This document shows positions 10,778 through 19,746 of a stretch of 64,000 nt of DNA, piece after piece (the stretch's first letter is position 1; each line of letters starts with the position of its first letter). The DNA is from Acidovorax sp. GW101-3H11 (lineage in GTDB: Bacteria > Pseudomonadota > Gammaproteobacteria > Burkholderiales > Burkholderiaceae_C): positions 68,126 to 132,125 of the forward strand of contig NZ_LUKZ01000008.1 in NCBI RefSeq assembly GCF_001633105.1. The letters run 5' to 3'. The notes below the pieces were generated by a model. That model was not told the DNA's origin, did no database searches, and worked only from the letters and a program-made list of their open reading frames with translations. A program made the position numbers and the translations under genes.

Positions 10778-10840
10778 GGGTAAAACTCCTTGAAAGGGGC
10801 AGGCGGGCAGAGGGAGGCGGGGAGCCCGCGATGGGGTGGA

Positions 10841-11692
10841 TTATTTCACTGTCTGCGCCAAGGGCCACTGCCCCCCTGTGCAACGCGCAATGCCAGCGAG
10901 GTCATTGCGGCTTTGTACCTGGGCAAAGCCCTGGGCGGCCAGCAGTGCCTGCACGGCGTCTGCCTGGTCGTAGCCATGCTCCAGCAGCAGCCAGCCACCG
11001 GGCCGCAGGTGGGCGGGCGCCTGGGTGACGATGGTGCGGATGTCGTCCAGCCCATCGGTGCCGCTGGCCAGGGCCTGCAGGGGTTCATGGGTCAGCGCGG
11101 CGAGGTGCGGGTCGGCGCTGGCAATGTAGGGGGGGTTGGAGACGATGGCATCGAACAGGCCCTCCACACCCGCCAGCCAGTTGGCCTGCTGGAACTGCAC
11201 GGGCAAGCCCAGCCGCTGGGCGTTGGTCTGGGCCACTGCCAGTGCATCGGCGCTGGCATCCACCGCCAGCACCTGGGCGTCGGCACGCTGGCTTTGCAGG
11301 GCGAGCGCAATCGCGCCGCTGCCGGTGCCCAGGTCCACCATGCGCGGGGCGGACAGGGGGGCAATCGCCTCCAGCGCCCAGTCCACCAGGGTTTCGGTGT
11401 CAGGGCGCGGGTCCAGCACGCGCGCGTCCACCTGCAGCGGCAGGCCGTAGAACTCTTTGCGGCCGGTGAGGTAGGCCACAGGCTCGCCCGCCAGGCGGCG
11501 CTGGCACAGCGCGATGAACTGGCCGTGCGCGGCCCCGTCCAGCGCATCCGTGTCGTGCGCCAGCAGCCAGGCGCGGCCCGCGTCGGGGCGGGCCAGGGTG
11601 TGCAGCAGCAGCAGTTGCGCGTCGATGCGCGCCAGGCCCAGCGTGTAGGCTTGGGCCAAAGCCTGGGCGAGGGTGGGTGTGGCGGAGGTCAC
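10841..11692 (-). CDS. prmC: Release-factor glutamine methyltransferase
   Basis: An S-adenosylmethionine-dependent enzyme that methylates the glutamine of the GGQ motif in release factors RF1 and RF2. From the GTG at 11692 the protein is 283 aa: the SAM-binding VDLGTGSGAIAL is at 119-130 and the catalytic NPPY at 186-189. The reading frame stays open upstream, but those residues come from the repeat and from the 3' end of prfA, so the GTG is favoured. It follows prfA by 73 bp, and that gap is almost entirely a dispersed repeat. Confidence 0.94.
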   Translation of the reverse strand: MTSATPTLAQALAQAYTLGLARIDAQLLLLHTLARPDAGRAWLLAHDTDALDGAAHGQFIALCQRRLAGEPVAYLTGRKEFYGLPLQVDARVLDPRPDTETLVDWALEAIAPLSAPRMVDLGTGSGAIALALQSQRADAQVLAVDASADALAVAQTNAQRLGLPVQFQQANWLAGVEGLFDAIVSNPPYIASADPHLAALTHEPLQALASGTDGLDDIRTIVTQAPAHLRPGGWLLLEHGYDQADAVQALLAAQGFAQVQSRNDLAGIARCTGGQWPLAQTVK

Positions 11693-11751
11693 TATGGTTT
11701 TGATAGCTGCTTGGGCTTGATGGTCGCGCGCAGAAGGCCTTTTTGACTCAA
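11693..11751 (+). repeat. Family-1 dispersed repeat, copy 2 (prfA-prmC gap)
   Basis: Blocks TTTGATAGCTGCTTGGGCTTGATGG, GCGCGCAGAAGGCC (both read on the plus strand) and TTTTTGACTCAA match the family order. It fills the space between prfA and prmC and touches the prmC GTG start. Confidence 0.7.
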
Positions 11752-11765
11752 GTTCTGGGCGGCGT

Positions 11766-12854
11766 TCAGCCCGTGGCGCCCATCTCCAGCTCTTCCAGCT
11801 GCTCGGCCTCGCGCGCATGCTGCAGGGCTTGCAGCACGTCGCCGAGGTCGCCTTCCATCACGTAGAGCAGCTTGTACAGCGTGAGGTTGATGCGGTGGTC
11901 CGTGAGCCGCCCCTGCGGGAAGTTGTAGGTGCGGATGCGGTCGCTGCGGTCGCCGCTGCCAATCAGGCCCTTGCGCAGTGCGGCCTCCTTGGCGGCGCGT
12001 TCGCTGCGTTCCTTTTCTTGGATGCGCGCCTGCAGCACCTGCAGCGCCTTGGCCTTGTTGGCGTGCTGGCTGCGGCCGTCCTGGCACTCGGCCACGATGC
12101 CGGTGGGCAAGTGCACCACGCGCACGGCCGAGTCGGTCTTGTTGATGTGCTGGCCGCCCGCGCCCGATGCGCGGAAGGTGTCGATGCGCAGGTCGGCCGG
12201 GTTGATCTTGATGGCCTCGTGCTCGTCGGGTTCGGGCATCACGGCCACGGTGCAGGCGCTGGTGTGGATGCGGCCCTGCGTCTCGGTGGCGGGCACGCGC
12301 TGCACGCGGTGGCCGCCGGATTCGAACTTGAGCGCGCCATACACATGATCGCCCTCGATGCGCAGCACGATTTCCTTGTAGCCGCCCAGCTCGGCGGCGT
12401 TCTCGCTCACCACCTCCACCTTCCAGCCCACATTGGCGGCGTAGCGGGTGTACATGCGCGTGAGGTCGCCCGCGAACAGGGCGGATTCATCACCGCCCGT
12501 GCCCGCGCGGATTTCGACAAACGCGTTGCGTGCGTCGTCGGGGTCCTTCGGTAAAAGCAGGCGCTGCAGTTCGTCTTCCAGTTGCAGCAGCTCGGCCTCG
12601 GCACTGGTGATTTCTTCCTGCGCCATCTCGGCCATGTCGGGCTCGGCGAGCATCTCGCGCGCACCGGCCAGGTCGGCCTCGCGCTGCTGGTAGCGGGCGT
12701 AGCGGCCCGCGACCTGCGTGACCTCGGCATGCTCGACAGAGATGCGCCGGTACTGCGCCATGTCGCTCATGATGTCTTCGCGCGAGAGCAGAAAGTCCAA
12801 CTCGCCCAGGCGCTGTGCGTAGCGCTCCAGCTGGCTTCGGAGAAAAGGTTTCAT
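11766..12854 (-). CDS. prfA: Peptide chain release factor 1
   Basis: RF1 of 362 aa, which ends translation at UAA and UAG codons. The tripeptide anticodon-like PAT is at 188-190 within [15 protein letters not shown], the RF1 type. The universally conserved GGQ, target of PrmC methylation, is at 233-235. Length and order with hemA and prmC are standard. A dispersed repeat occupies the upstream gap to hemA. Confidence 0.98.
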   Translation of the reverse strand: MKPFLRSQLERYAQRLGELDFLLSREDIMSDMAQYRRISVEHAEVTQVAGRYARYQQREADLAGAREMLAEPDMAEMAQEEITSAEAELLQLEDELQRLLLPKDPDDARNAFVEIRAGTGGDESALFAGDLTRMYTRYAANVGWKVEVVSENAAELGGYKEIVLRIEGDHVYGALKFESGGHRVQRVPATETQGRIHTSACTVAVMPEPDEHEAIKINPADLRIDTFRASGAGGQHINKTDSAVRVVHLPTGIVAECQDGRSQHANKAKALQVLQARIQEKERSERAAKEAALRKGLIGSGDRSDRIRTYNFPQGRLTDHRINLTLYKLLYVMEGDLGDVLQALQHAREAEQLEELEMGATG

Positions 12855-12872
12855 GGAATTCTGAAGAAAATA

Positions 12873-12939
12873 GGTGCTACCAATTTGGTAGCTATTGGCG
12901 CTTGTGTATCAGGCGCCAGGGGCCGATTTGGCTTGAAAT
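12873..12939 (+). repeat. Family-1 dispersed repeat, copy 3 (hemA-prfA gap)
   Basis: A diverged copy: GGTGCTACCAATTTGGTAGC, GGCGCTTG, AGGCGCCAGGGGCC, then GGCTTGAAAT, in family order. Its 5' part also forms a small hairpin (GCTACC/GGTAGC). Confidence 0.65.
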
Positions 12940-12969
12940 CGGGGCGGGCAGGGGAGCGGGCGAGCGCCG

Positions 12970-14301
12970 CTACAGCCCGTTGTTGTGGGGGGTCTTGCTC
13001 TGCGCGCGCAGGAACAGGCGCGAGACGGTCTGGGCCGTCTGGGCACGCACCTCGGCGTCACCCGCGCGCAGCTCGGCCAGGGTGCCGTGCAGCATCTTCT
13101 GCGTGAGGCCGCGCGAGAGCGCTTCGAGCACGGCGTCCACGTCCTCGCCCTTGGCCAGCAGCTTCTTGGCGCGGGCGATCTCCAGCGCGCGCCACTCGTC
13201 CGTCTGGGCGTTGAGCTGCTGGATCAGCGGCACCACGCCCCCCTCGGCAGCGGCCGGGCTGCGCAGCTCCATCCAGTGCATGAAGCTTTGCACGCCCGCG
13301 TCGATGATGGCCTCGGCCTGCGCCACGGCGGCCTGGCGGTTGGCCTGCGCTGTCTGCACCACGGTGGCCAGATCGTCTACGGTGTACAGATACACGTCGC
13401 CCAGGGCTTTCACCTCGGGCTCGATGTCGCGTGGCACGGCCAGATCGACCATGAACATGGGGCGGTGGCGGCGCTTCTTGAGCGCGCGCTCCACAGCGCC
13501 CAGGCCGATGATGGGCAGGCTGCTGGCGGTGCAGCTGATCACGGCGTCGAACTCGTGCAGGCGCTCGGGCAGGTCGGCCAGGCGCATCACCTCGCCACCA
13601 AAACGGGTGGCGAGCTTTTCGCCGCGCTCCAGCGTGCGGTTGGCAATCGCGATCTGCTTGGGGTTCTTGGCGGCAAAGTGCGTGGCGCACAGCTCGATCA
13701 TTTCGCCCGCGCCCACGAACAGCACGCGGATCTTGGAGAGGTCTTCAAACAGCTGCCCGGCCAGGCGCACGGCGGCGGCGGCCATGCTGATGCTGTGCGC
13801 GCCGATCTCGGTGCTGCTGCGCACCTCCTTGGCCACGGCAAAGCTGCGCTGGAACAGCTGGTTGAGCGTGGTGCCCAGCGCGCCAGCCGTTTCGGCGGCA
13901 CGCACCGCGTCCTTCATCTGGCCCAGGATCTGGGCCTCGCCCAGCACCATCGAATCGAGCCCGCTGGCCACGCGGAAGGCGTGGCGGGCGACCAGGCTGT
14001 CTTCGAGGGTGTAGGAGTGCGAGCGCAGTAGCGCGGGGCTCACGCCGCCGCTGTGGGCCAGCCAGCCCAGCGTGTGGTCCATGGCGGGCTGGTCGCCGGC
14101 GCAGTAAATTTCGGTGCGGTTGCAGGTGGAGATGATGGCGGTCTCGACCCCGGGGTGGCGGCTGGCACCGCCGCCAGAGTGGCCCAGCGACTGGCGCAAA
14201 CCGTGCAAGGTGGGGGCGATCTGGTCGAGCGCAAACGCGAACCGGCCGCGCAGATCGAGCGGCGCGGTGGTGTGGTTGATGCCGAGGGCCCAGACTGCCA
14301 T
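12970..14301 (-). CDS. hemA: Glutamyl-tRNA reductase
   Basis: First step of C5-pathway tetrapyrrole (haem) synthesis: NADPH reduces Glu-tRNA to glutamate-1-semialdehyde. The protein is 443 aa from the ATG at 14301 ([15 protein letters not shown]). The catalytic cysteine lies in [16 protein letters not shown]-binding Rossmann region begins near [12 protein letters not shown], and the C-terminal dimerisation domain is present. It heads the operon hemA-prfA-prmC-grxD. A TATAAT hexamer lies only 9-14 nt upstream of the ATG, so the mRNA may be nearly leaderless, or the sequence may be coincidental. Confidence 0.96.
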   Translation of the reverse strand: MAVWALGINHTTAPLDLRGRFAFALDQIAPTLHGLRQSLGHSGGGASRHPGVETAIISTCNRTEIYCAGDQPAMDHTLGWLAHSGGVSPALLRSHSYTLEDSLVARHAFRVASGLDSMVLGEAQILGQMKDAVRAAETAGALGTTLNQLFQRSFAVAKEVRSSTEIGAHSISMAAAAVRLAGQLFEDLSKIRVLFVGAGEMIELCATHFAAKNPKQIAIANRTLERGEKLATRFGGEVMRLADLPERLHEFDAVISCTASSLPIIGLGAVERALKKRRHRPMFMVDLAVPRDIEPEVKALGDVYLYTVDDLATVVQTAQANRQAAVAQAEAIIDAGVQSFMHWMELRSPAAAEGGVVPLIQQLNAQTDEWRALEIARAKKLLAKGEDVDAVLEALSRGLTQKMLHGTLAELRAGDAEVRAQTAQTVSRLFLRAQSKTPHNNGL

Positions 14302-14309
14302 AGCCGCCA

Positions 14310-14315
14310 ATTATA
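14310..14315 (-). promoter_or_regulatory. Candidate -10 element for hemA
   Basis: A perfect TATAAT lies on the minus strand directly upstream of the hemA ATG. No good -35 was found at the usual spacing, so this is weak support. Confidence 0.3.
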
Positions 14316-14372
14316 AAATTGTTGGCCCGGACAGGTGGCCTTGCCTGTTCATGCCTTGATTTGGGTCAATTC

Positions 14373-14648
14373 ATGGGTCCCCTCGACATCCTCAACCACC
14401 TGCTGAATTTTGTGGCGCCCGCCGCCTTTGTGGCCCTGCTGCTGGTGCTGGGCGGGCGACTGCTGGGCGCCAAGGGGGGCACCCTGGCGGGCTGGCGCCA
14501 GTGGGCGGTGGTGTTTGTGGTGGGGCTGGTGGTGCTGGCCGCAGGCCTGGCGCTGTGGGGGCGCGACGGCAAGATGCTGACCTATGCCGCGCTGGTGGTG
14601 GCCACCGCCACCTGCCAGTGGGCGCTGGTGCGGGGCCGGAAGGGCTGA
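14373..14648 (+). CDS. Small hydrophobic membrane protein, unknown function
   Basis: A 91-aa protein with three likely membrane-spanning segments (FVAPAAFVALLLVLGGRLLG, WAVVFVVGLVVLAAGLALWG and MLTYAALVVATATCQWALV). It ends in a short basic tail, VRGRKG. It diverges from hemA. No family is recognised with certainty; the gene is believed because codon use and length fit a small inner-membrane protein. The ATG at 14373 is preferred over an in-frame start 54 nt upstream because it begins right before the first hydrophobic segment. Confidence 0.7.
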   Translation: MGPLDILNHLLNFVAPAAFVALLLVLGGRLLGAKGGTLAGWRQWAVVFVVGLVVLAAGLALWGRDGKMLTYAALVVATATCQWALVRGRKG

Positions 14649-14815
14649 CGGCCCTGGGTGTCCTGCCGGGCCTTGGGGCTGCAGCCCGGGCGGGAGATGC
14701 CCCGTGTTTTCAGGGAGTTTGTGCGGGCTAAATGCCGATGAGAATCGGGGCGTAGCCCGTGGGCCCGCGCAACGCGCGCCCGGCACTTCTTTCCCCCAAC
14801 CCTGGAGACACCCCA

Positions 14816-15802
14816 ATGAAATCGAAGACCGCGCTGAAAACCTGCTGGGCCCTGGCGGCTGGCCTGCTGCTGTCGGTGGCAGCATCGGCGCAGACCGCTG
14901 CCAGTTTTCCGTCCAAGCCCGTGCGCATCGTGGTTGGCTTTCCGGCGGGCGGCCCGCTGGACCAGCATGCGCGCCTGTTGTCTGACCGGCTGCAGGCCGT
15001 GCTGGGACAGCCGGTGGTGATGGACTACAAGGCAGGCGCAGGTGGCACCGTGGGCGCGCAGGACGTGATGAAGGCCCCGCCCGACGGCCACACCCTGATG
15101 CTGGCGAACACGGGCGTGATGGTGATCAACCCGGCGCTCTACAGCCGCCTGCCGTATGCCACGCTCAAGGACTTCACGCCGATTGCCCGCACCGCCATGC
15201 AGCCGCTGGCGCTGCTGGTGAACCCCAGCGTGCCTGCCAAGAACCTGCAGGAGTTCATGGCGTACGCCAAGTCGCGGCCCGGCCAGGTCAACTTTGGCTC
15301 AGCAGGCAACGGCGGCATCAGCCACCTGGTGCCCGAGATGTTCAAGACCGCCACGGGCCTGTTCATGGTGCACATCCCTTACCGGGGCAGCGCGCCCGCG
15401 TTCACCGACCTGATGGGCGGGCAGGTGCAGTTCATGGCCGAGAGCATTCCGCAGGCCGCCGCGTACCACAAGCAGGGCAAGGTGCGCGCCCTGGCCGTGA
15501 CCAGCAAGGAGCGCAACCCCGCGCTGCCCGATGTGCCCACCGTGATCGAGAGCGGCATCAAGGGCTTCGAGGTGGTCGGCTTTTACGGCTTTATGGCCCC
15601 GGCGGGCACGCCCAAGGACGTGGTGGCCAAGCTCAGCGATGCCTTCGGCCAGGTGATGCAGTCGCCCGATGTGAAAAGCCGCATGGTGAGCCAGGGCGCC
15701 GACCCGGCGTTTCTGGGCGCGGACGATTTTGCGAAGTTCCTGGCCGCCGAGATGCCGCGCTGGGCGGATGCGGTGAAGAAGTCAGGTGCGAAGCTGGACT
15801 GA
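14816..15802 (+). CDS. Bug/TctC family tripartite tricarboxylate-type binding protein
   Basis: A periplasmic solute-binding protein of 328 aa. It has a Sec signal peptide (LAAGLLLSVAASAQT) followed by the family opening FPSKPVRIVVGFPAGGPLDQHAR and the GAGGTVGAQ turn. Bug proteins bind carboxylates, amino acids or aromatic acids. No TctA or TctB membrane gene is adjacent, so this is one of the many orphan Bug genes typical of Burkholderiales, and its ligand cannot be read from sequence. GGAGA 7 nt before the ATG is the ribosome-binding site. Confidence 0.9.
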   Translation: MKSKTALKTCWALAAGLLLSVAASAQTAASFPSKPVRIVVGFPAGGPLDQHARLLSDRLQAVLGQPVVMDYKAGAGGTVGAQDVMKAPPDGHTLMLANTGVMVINPALYSRLPYATLKDFTPIARTAMQPLALLVNPSVPAKNLQEFMAYAKSRPGQVNFGSAGNGGISHLVPEMFKTATGLFMVHIPYRGSAPAFTDLMGGQVQFMAESIPQAAAYHKQGKVRALAVTSKERNPALPDVPTVIESGIKGFEVVGFYGFMAPAGTPKDVVAKLSDAFGQVMQSPDVKSRMVSQGADPAFLGADDFAKFLAAEMPRWADAVKKSGAKLD

Positions 15803-15885
15803 CCCCCTGAGGCGCTGCGCGCCTTCCACTTGAAGGGGGACGCCACCCCTGGCCCGGCGAAGCCGGTTCCACGGTGGCGCTGGCT
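15803..15885 (+). repeat. Family-5 element (CCCCCTGAG..) after the Bug gene
   Basis: Directly after the stop codon comes CCCCCTGAGGCGCTGCGC, then CTTCCACTTGAAGGGGGACG and a further GC-rich inverted pair (CCGGCGAAGCCGG). The same succession occurs in opposite orientation after ugpC. It probably acts as a 3'-end hairpin region. Confidence 0.6.
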
Positions 15886-15913
15886 TGGGGCGTGGGTGGT
15901 TTGAAGGCGCGCC

Positions 15914-16657
15914 CTATGGCGTGGCGGGCGAAAAGAAGTCCACGCGGTCGGTGATGATGCCGTCCGTGCCCAGCGCGATGAGCCGCTGTGCGGCCCAGTC
16001 GTCGTTCACGGTGTAGCTCAGGGTGCGCATGCCCAGGCCTTTGACCTGGGCCACCAGGGCTGTGTCCCACAGCGCGTGGTTGCAGACGATGGCCACGCAG
16101 CCCAGCCGCTGGGCCACGTCGGCCCAGCCGTCCCACAGGGTGTCGAGCAGCAGCGCGCGCGGAATGTGCGGCGCGGCGGCCTTCGCTCCCTCCAGCGCCT
16201 CGGGCTGGAAGGATGAAAGCAGCGGCGGCACGGCCTGGTCTTGCCACAGGCGCGCTGCGGTGTCGCCCACCACCTGGCCGGTGGTGGCTTCGGTCCCCGG
16301 CGTGGGTTTGATCTCGATGTTCAGCAGGAACCCGTTGGCGATGCAGTAGCGCGCCAGGTTCTCCAGCGTGGGCAGGGGCTCGCCTGCGTGGCTGCGCGAA
16401 TGCCAACTGCCCGCGTCCAGCTGCGCCAGCTGGCTCCAGGGCAGGTCGCCACCGGTGCCACGGCCGTTGGTGGTGCGGTTGAGCGTGGCATCGTGCATGA
16501 GAAAAGGCACGCCATCGCTGCTGAGCTTGGCGTCGCATTCGAACATGCGGTAGCCGTACTGGGCGCCCAGCCGGAACGCAGCCAGGGTGTTTTCAGGGGC
16601 CAGCTTGCCAGCGCCTCGGTGGGCGATCCAGCGGGGGTAGGGCCAAGGGGGGGACAT
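15914..16657 (-). CDS. ugpQ: Glycerophosphodiester phosphodiesterase
   Basis: Cytoplasmic GDPD-family enzyme of 247 aa that splits glycerophosphodiesters into glycerol-3-phosphate and an alcohol. The substrate and metal motif WIAHRGAGKLAPENT is at the N-terminus, the FECDAKLSSDGVPFLMHD block carries metal ligands, and IEIKP follows. No signal peptide is present, which separates UgpQ from the periplasmic GlpQ. It is the last gene of the ugp operon, separated from ugpC by a family-5 repeat. The ATG at 16657 was chosen because upstream residues come from the repeat. Confidence 0.92.
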   Translation of the reverse strand: MSPPWPYPRWIAHRGAGKLAPENTLAAFRLGAQYGYRMFECDAKLSSDGVPFLMHDATLNRTTNGRGTGGDLPWSQLAQLDAGSWHSRSHAGEPLPTLENLARYCIANGFLLNIEIKPTPGTEATTGQVVGDTAARLWQDQAVPPLLSSFQPEALEGAKAAAPHIPRALLLDTLWDGWADVAQRLGCVAIVCNHALWDTALVAQVKGLGMRTLSYTVNDDWAAQRLIALGTDGIITDRVDFFSPATP

Positions 16658-16724
16658 CGTCGAATTGCCTTGTAGTGTGCGCGGCGCACTGCTGTGGATA
16701 CTGGCGCGGCCCCTGGCGCGGGAC

Positions 16725-16815
16725 GCCGAGAAAGGGCCGCCCCGCATCGAGGGCGTCGTCCCCCTTCCCGGCGCAGCCGAGAGAAGGGGGAAGCGGCGCA
16801 GCCGCTCAGGGGGTT
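16725..16815 (-). repeat. Family-5 element between ugpC and ugpQ
   Basis: On the minus strand, just past the ugpC stop: CCCCCTGAGCGGCTGCGC, CTTCCCCCTTCTCTCGG, then CCGGGAAGGGGGACGACGCC. It is the inverted counterpart of the copy at 15803-15885, about 0.9 kb away. Confidence 0.65.
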
Positions 16816-16816
16816 G

Positions 16817-17821
16817 TCACTTGCGCTTCCCGGTGGCAGCGTCAAACGCGTGCAGGCGGTCGGCGCGCGGCTGCACGTGGATCACGGAATCGGGCTCGGG
16901 GGAGTGTGTGCCTTCTTCCACGCGCACGATGACCTGTTCGCCGTTGATGCGGCCATAGATCAGGCGCTCGGCGCCCAGCAGTTCCACGGTTTCCACCGTC
17001 ACGGCCCAGCCTTCGCTGCGCACATCCAGGTGCTCGGGGCGGATGCCCAGGATGGTGCCGGGCTGTGCGCCGGGGGCGTTCTTGAGCAGGTTCATCGGCG
17101 GCGAGCCGATGAAGCTGGCCACGAAGGTGGTGGCAGGCGTGTGGTAGACCTCTTCGGGCGTGCCGAACTGTTCCATGTTGCCTGCGTTCATCACGATCAT
17201 GCGCTGCGCCAGCGTCATGGCCTCGACCTGGTCGTGGGTCACGAACAGGCTGGTGATGCCCAGCTCGCGGTGCAGCTTCTGGATTTCGAGGCGGGTCTGG
17301 GCGCGCAGCTTGGCGTCCAGGTTGGACAGGGGCTCGTCAAACAGGAACACCTGGGGCTGGCGCACGATGGCGCGGCCCATGGCCACGCGCTGGCGCTGGC
17401 CGCCGGACAGCTCGCGCGGCTTGCGCTCCAGCAGGTGGCCCAGTTCGAGGATCTTGGCGGCCTTGTCCACGCGCGCCTTGATCTCGTCCTTGGGCACCTT
17501 GGCGATCTTCAGGCCATAGGCCATGTTCTCGAAGTTCGTCATGTGGGGGTAGAGCGCGTAGTTCTGGAACACCATCGCGATGTCGCGCTGGGCGGGTTCC
17601 AGGTCGTTCACCACGCGGTCGCCAATGCGCAGCTCGCCGCCGGAGATTTCTTCCAGGCCTGCGACCATGCGCAGCAGCGTGGATTTGCCGCAGCCCGAGG
17701 GGCCCACGATCACGACGAATTCACCGTCCTTGACCTCGGCGTTCACGCCATGGATGACCTGGTTGGCCTTGGGGCCGTGCCCGTAGCGCTTGGTGATGTT
17801 GCGAAGAGAGAGAGATGCCAT
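16817..17821 (-). CDS. ugpC: sn-Glycerol-3-phosphate ABC transporter ATPase
   Basis: MalK-type ATPase of 334 aa. Walker A is GPSGCGKST near residue 40, the ABC signature [15 protein letters not shown], Walker [13 protein letters not shown] and the H-loop VTHDQVEAM. The C-terminal regulatory OB-fold contains GIRPEHL. It powers uptake of glycerol-3-phosphate and glycerophosphodiesters through UgpA and UgpE. The ATG is directly abutted by a family-1 repeat, so no normal Shine-Dalgarno sequence precedes it. Confidence 0.95.
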   Translation of the reverse strand: MASLSLRNITKRYGHGPKANQVIHGVNAEVKDGEFVVIVGPSGCGKSTLLRMVAGLEEISGGELRIGDRVVNDLEPAQRDIAMVFQNYALYPHMTNFENMAYGLKIAKVPKDEIKARVDKAAKILELGHLLERKPRELSGGQRQRVAMGRAIVRQPQVFLFDEPLSNLDAKLRAQTRLEIQKLHRELGITSLFVTHDQVEAMTLAQRMIVMNAGNMEQFGTPEEVYHTPATTFVASFIGSPPMNLLKNAPGAQPGTILGIRPEHLDVRSEGWAVTVETVELLGAERLIYGRINGEQVIVRVEEGTHSPEPDSVIHVQPRADRLHAFDAATGKRK

Positions 17822-17822
17822 T

Positions 17823-17890
17823 TTGCTATTAAATTAGTAGCTGCTAGCGCAGTGTGGTAGGGCGGTAGGGGCTTGTTTGGCTTGTATTTT
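17823..17890 (+). repeat. Family-1 dispersed repeat, copy 4 (ugpE-ugpC gap)
   Basis: TTGCTATTAAATTAGTAGC, TGCTAGCGC, GGGCGGTAGGGGC, then TTGGCTTGTATTTTTG. It fills the ugpE-ugpC gap and abuts the ugpC start codon. Confidence 0.75.
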
Positions 17891-17892
17891 TG

Positions 17893-18744
17893 TCACTTTT
17901 CCGTGTCCACCAGGCCCTTGACGAACCAGCGCTGCATGACCACGACCACAAAGGCCGGGGGCAGCATGGCCAAGAGGGCCGTGGCCATCACGATGTTCCA
18001 CTCGTTGCCTGCGTCGCCACCGGCAATCATGCGTTTGATGCCGATCACCACGGGGTACATGTCTTCGGATGTGGTCACCAGCAGCGGCCACAGGTACTGG
18101 TTCCAGCCGTAGATGAACTGGATCACGAACAGCGCGGCAATCGAGGTGCGCGACAGCGGCACCAGGATGTCCTTGAAGAAGCGCATCGGGCCCGCGCCGT
18201 CCACACGCGCGGCTTCGACCAGCTCGTCGGGCACGGTGAGGAAGAACTGGCGGAACAGGAAGGTGGCCGTGGCCGAGGCGATCAGCGGCACCGTGAGGCC
18301 CGCGTAGCTGTTGAGCATGCCCAGGTTGGAGACGACCTCGTAGGTGGGGCCGATGCGCACTTCCACGGGCAGCATCAGGGTGATGAAGATCAGCCAGAAG
18401 CAGATGCCCTTGAAGGGGAAGCGGAAGTACACGATGGCAAACGCCGACAGCAGCGAGATCGCGATCTTGCCCAGGGTGATGACGATGGCGGTGACAAAAC
18501 TCACCCACATCATGCGCGCCACGGGGGCGGTGGAGCCCGCGCCCGAGCCGCCGCCAAACAGCGTGTCGTGGTAGGTCTGCCAGAAGTTGCCGCCGGGCAC
18601 CATGGGCATGGGCACCTGCACGATGTCCTGCGCCGTGTGGGTGGAGGCCACAAAGGCCAGGTACAGCGGGAAGCCGACGATGATCACGCCCAGCACCATG
18701 ATGAGGTGCGAGAACGCGGTGAGATAAGGACTGCGTTCAACCAT
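17893..18744 (-). CDS. ugpE: Glycerol-3-phosphate ABC transporter permease UgpE
   Basis: Inner-membrane permease of 283 aa with about six membrane segments. The EAA loop is visible as [17 protein letters not shown], the site that contacts the ATPase. It matches the MalG-like half of the sugar ABC permease pair and lies 1 bp after ugpA, indicating translational coupling. A family-1 repeat separates it from ugpC downstream. Confidence 0.95.
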   Translation of the reverse strand: MVERSPYLTAFSHLIMVLGVIIVGFPLYLAFVASTHTAQDIVQVPMPMVPGGNFWQTYHDTLFGGGSGAGSTAPVARMMWVSFVTAIVITLGKIAISLLSAFAIVYFRFPFKGICFWLIFITLMLPVEVRIGPTYEVVSNLGMLNSYAGLTVPLIASATATFLFRQFFLTVPDELVEAARVDGAGPMRFFKDILVPLSRTSIAALFVIQFIYGWNQYLWPLLVTTSEDMYPVVIGIKRMIAGGDAGNEWNIVMATALLAMLPPAFVVVVMQRWFVKGLVDTEK

Positions 18745-18745
18745 T

Positions 18746-19627
18746 TCAGTACTGCACTTTCTTCTCGACGTAACGGAACTGGATCACGGTCAACACCACA
18801 ACAATGGCCATCAGCACGACCGACTGCGCGGCCGATCCGCCCATGTCCATGGCCTTGAAGCCGTCGTGGTAGACCTTGTAGACCAGGATGGCGGTGTCGC
18901 GCCCCGGGCCGCCCTGCGTGGTGGCGTCCACGATGGCGAAGGTGTCGAAGAAGGCATACACCACGTTGATCACCAAGAGGAAGAAGGTGGTGGGCGAGAG
19001 CAGCGGGAACTGGATGCTCCAGAACCGGCGCCAGGGGCCTGCACCGTCGATGGCGGCCGCTTCGATCAGCGACTTGGGGATGGACTGCAGGCCCGCCAGG
19101 AAGAACAGGAAGTTGTAGGAAATCTGCTTCCACACCGCCGCAATCACGATCAGCCCCATCGCGTGGTCGGAGTTGAGCATGTGGTTCCAGTCAAAGCCCG
19201 ACTGGCGCAGCATGTAGGCCACCACGCCCAGCGAGGGCGAGAACATGAACATCCAGAGCACGCCGGCCACGGCCGGTGCCACGGCATAGGGCAGCAGCAG
19301 CGCGGTCTTGTAGACCATGGCGCCCTTGATGATGCGGTCGGCAAAAATCGCCAGGATCAGCGACAGGCCGATGCCCACCGCCGCCACCAGGATCGAGAAG
19401 AAGGCCGTTGTCTTGAACGAGGCGAGGTAGCCCGGGTCTTCGAACAGGTGCTTGAAGTTGTCCAGCCCCACCCATTCGGTGGACATGCCGAAGCTGTCCT
19501 GCATCTGGAAGGACTGCACCAGGGCCTGGCCCGCAGGCCAGAAAAAGAAGACGCTGATGATGGCCAGCTGGGGCGCCAGAAGCACCCAGGGCAGCCACGC
19601 AGAGCGAAAAAGTACGCGTTTTTCCAT
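18746..19627 (-). CDS. ugpA: Glycerol-3-phosphate ABC transporter permease UgpA
   Basis: Inner-membrane permease of 293 aa, MalF-like, with six membrane segments and an EAA loop read as [17 protein letters not shown]. The N-terminus is [20 protein letters not shown]. It partners with UgpE. A strong hairpin in the 119-bp gap after ugpB precedes it. Confidence 0.95.
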   Translation of the reverse strand: MEKRVLFRSAWLPWVLLAPQLAIISVFFFWPAGQALVQSFQMQDSFGMSTEWVGLDNFKHLFEDPGYLASFKTTAFFSILVAAVGIGLSLILAIFADRIIKGAMVYKTALLLPYAVAPAVAGVLWMFMFSPSLGVVAYMLRQSGFDWNHMLNSDHAMGLIVIAAVWKQISYNFLFFLAGLQSIPKSLIEAAAIDGAGPWRRFWSIQFPLLSPTTFFLLVINVVYAFFDTFAIVDATTQGGPGRDTAILVYKVYHDGFKAMDMGGSAAQSVVLMAIVVVLTVIQFRYVEKKVQY

Positions 19628-19639
19628 GTCGGAACTCTC

Positions 19640-19691
19640 AAAAAGAAAACCCCGCCGCCCCGTGAACCATGCTGGTTGACGGGGCGGCGGG
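19640..19691 (-). terminator. Strong hairpin between ugpB and ugpA (partial terminator)
   Basis: On the minus strand an 11-bp GC stem, CCCGCCGCCCC with GGGGCGGCGGG (19691-19681 and 19661-19651), is followed by a T-rich run TTTTCTTTTT. It probably stops most transcripts after ugpB, so the binding protein is made in excess over the membrane parts, as seen in many ABC operons. Confidence 0.75.
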
Positions 19692-19746
19692 CTTTCGATG
19701 CCACCGGGCGGGGCGGCCAGGCGACATCATCAGGCGCTAGCAGCGC

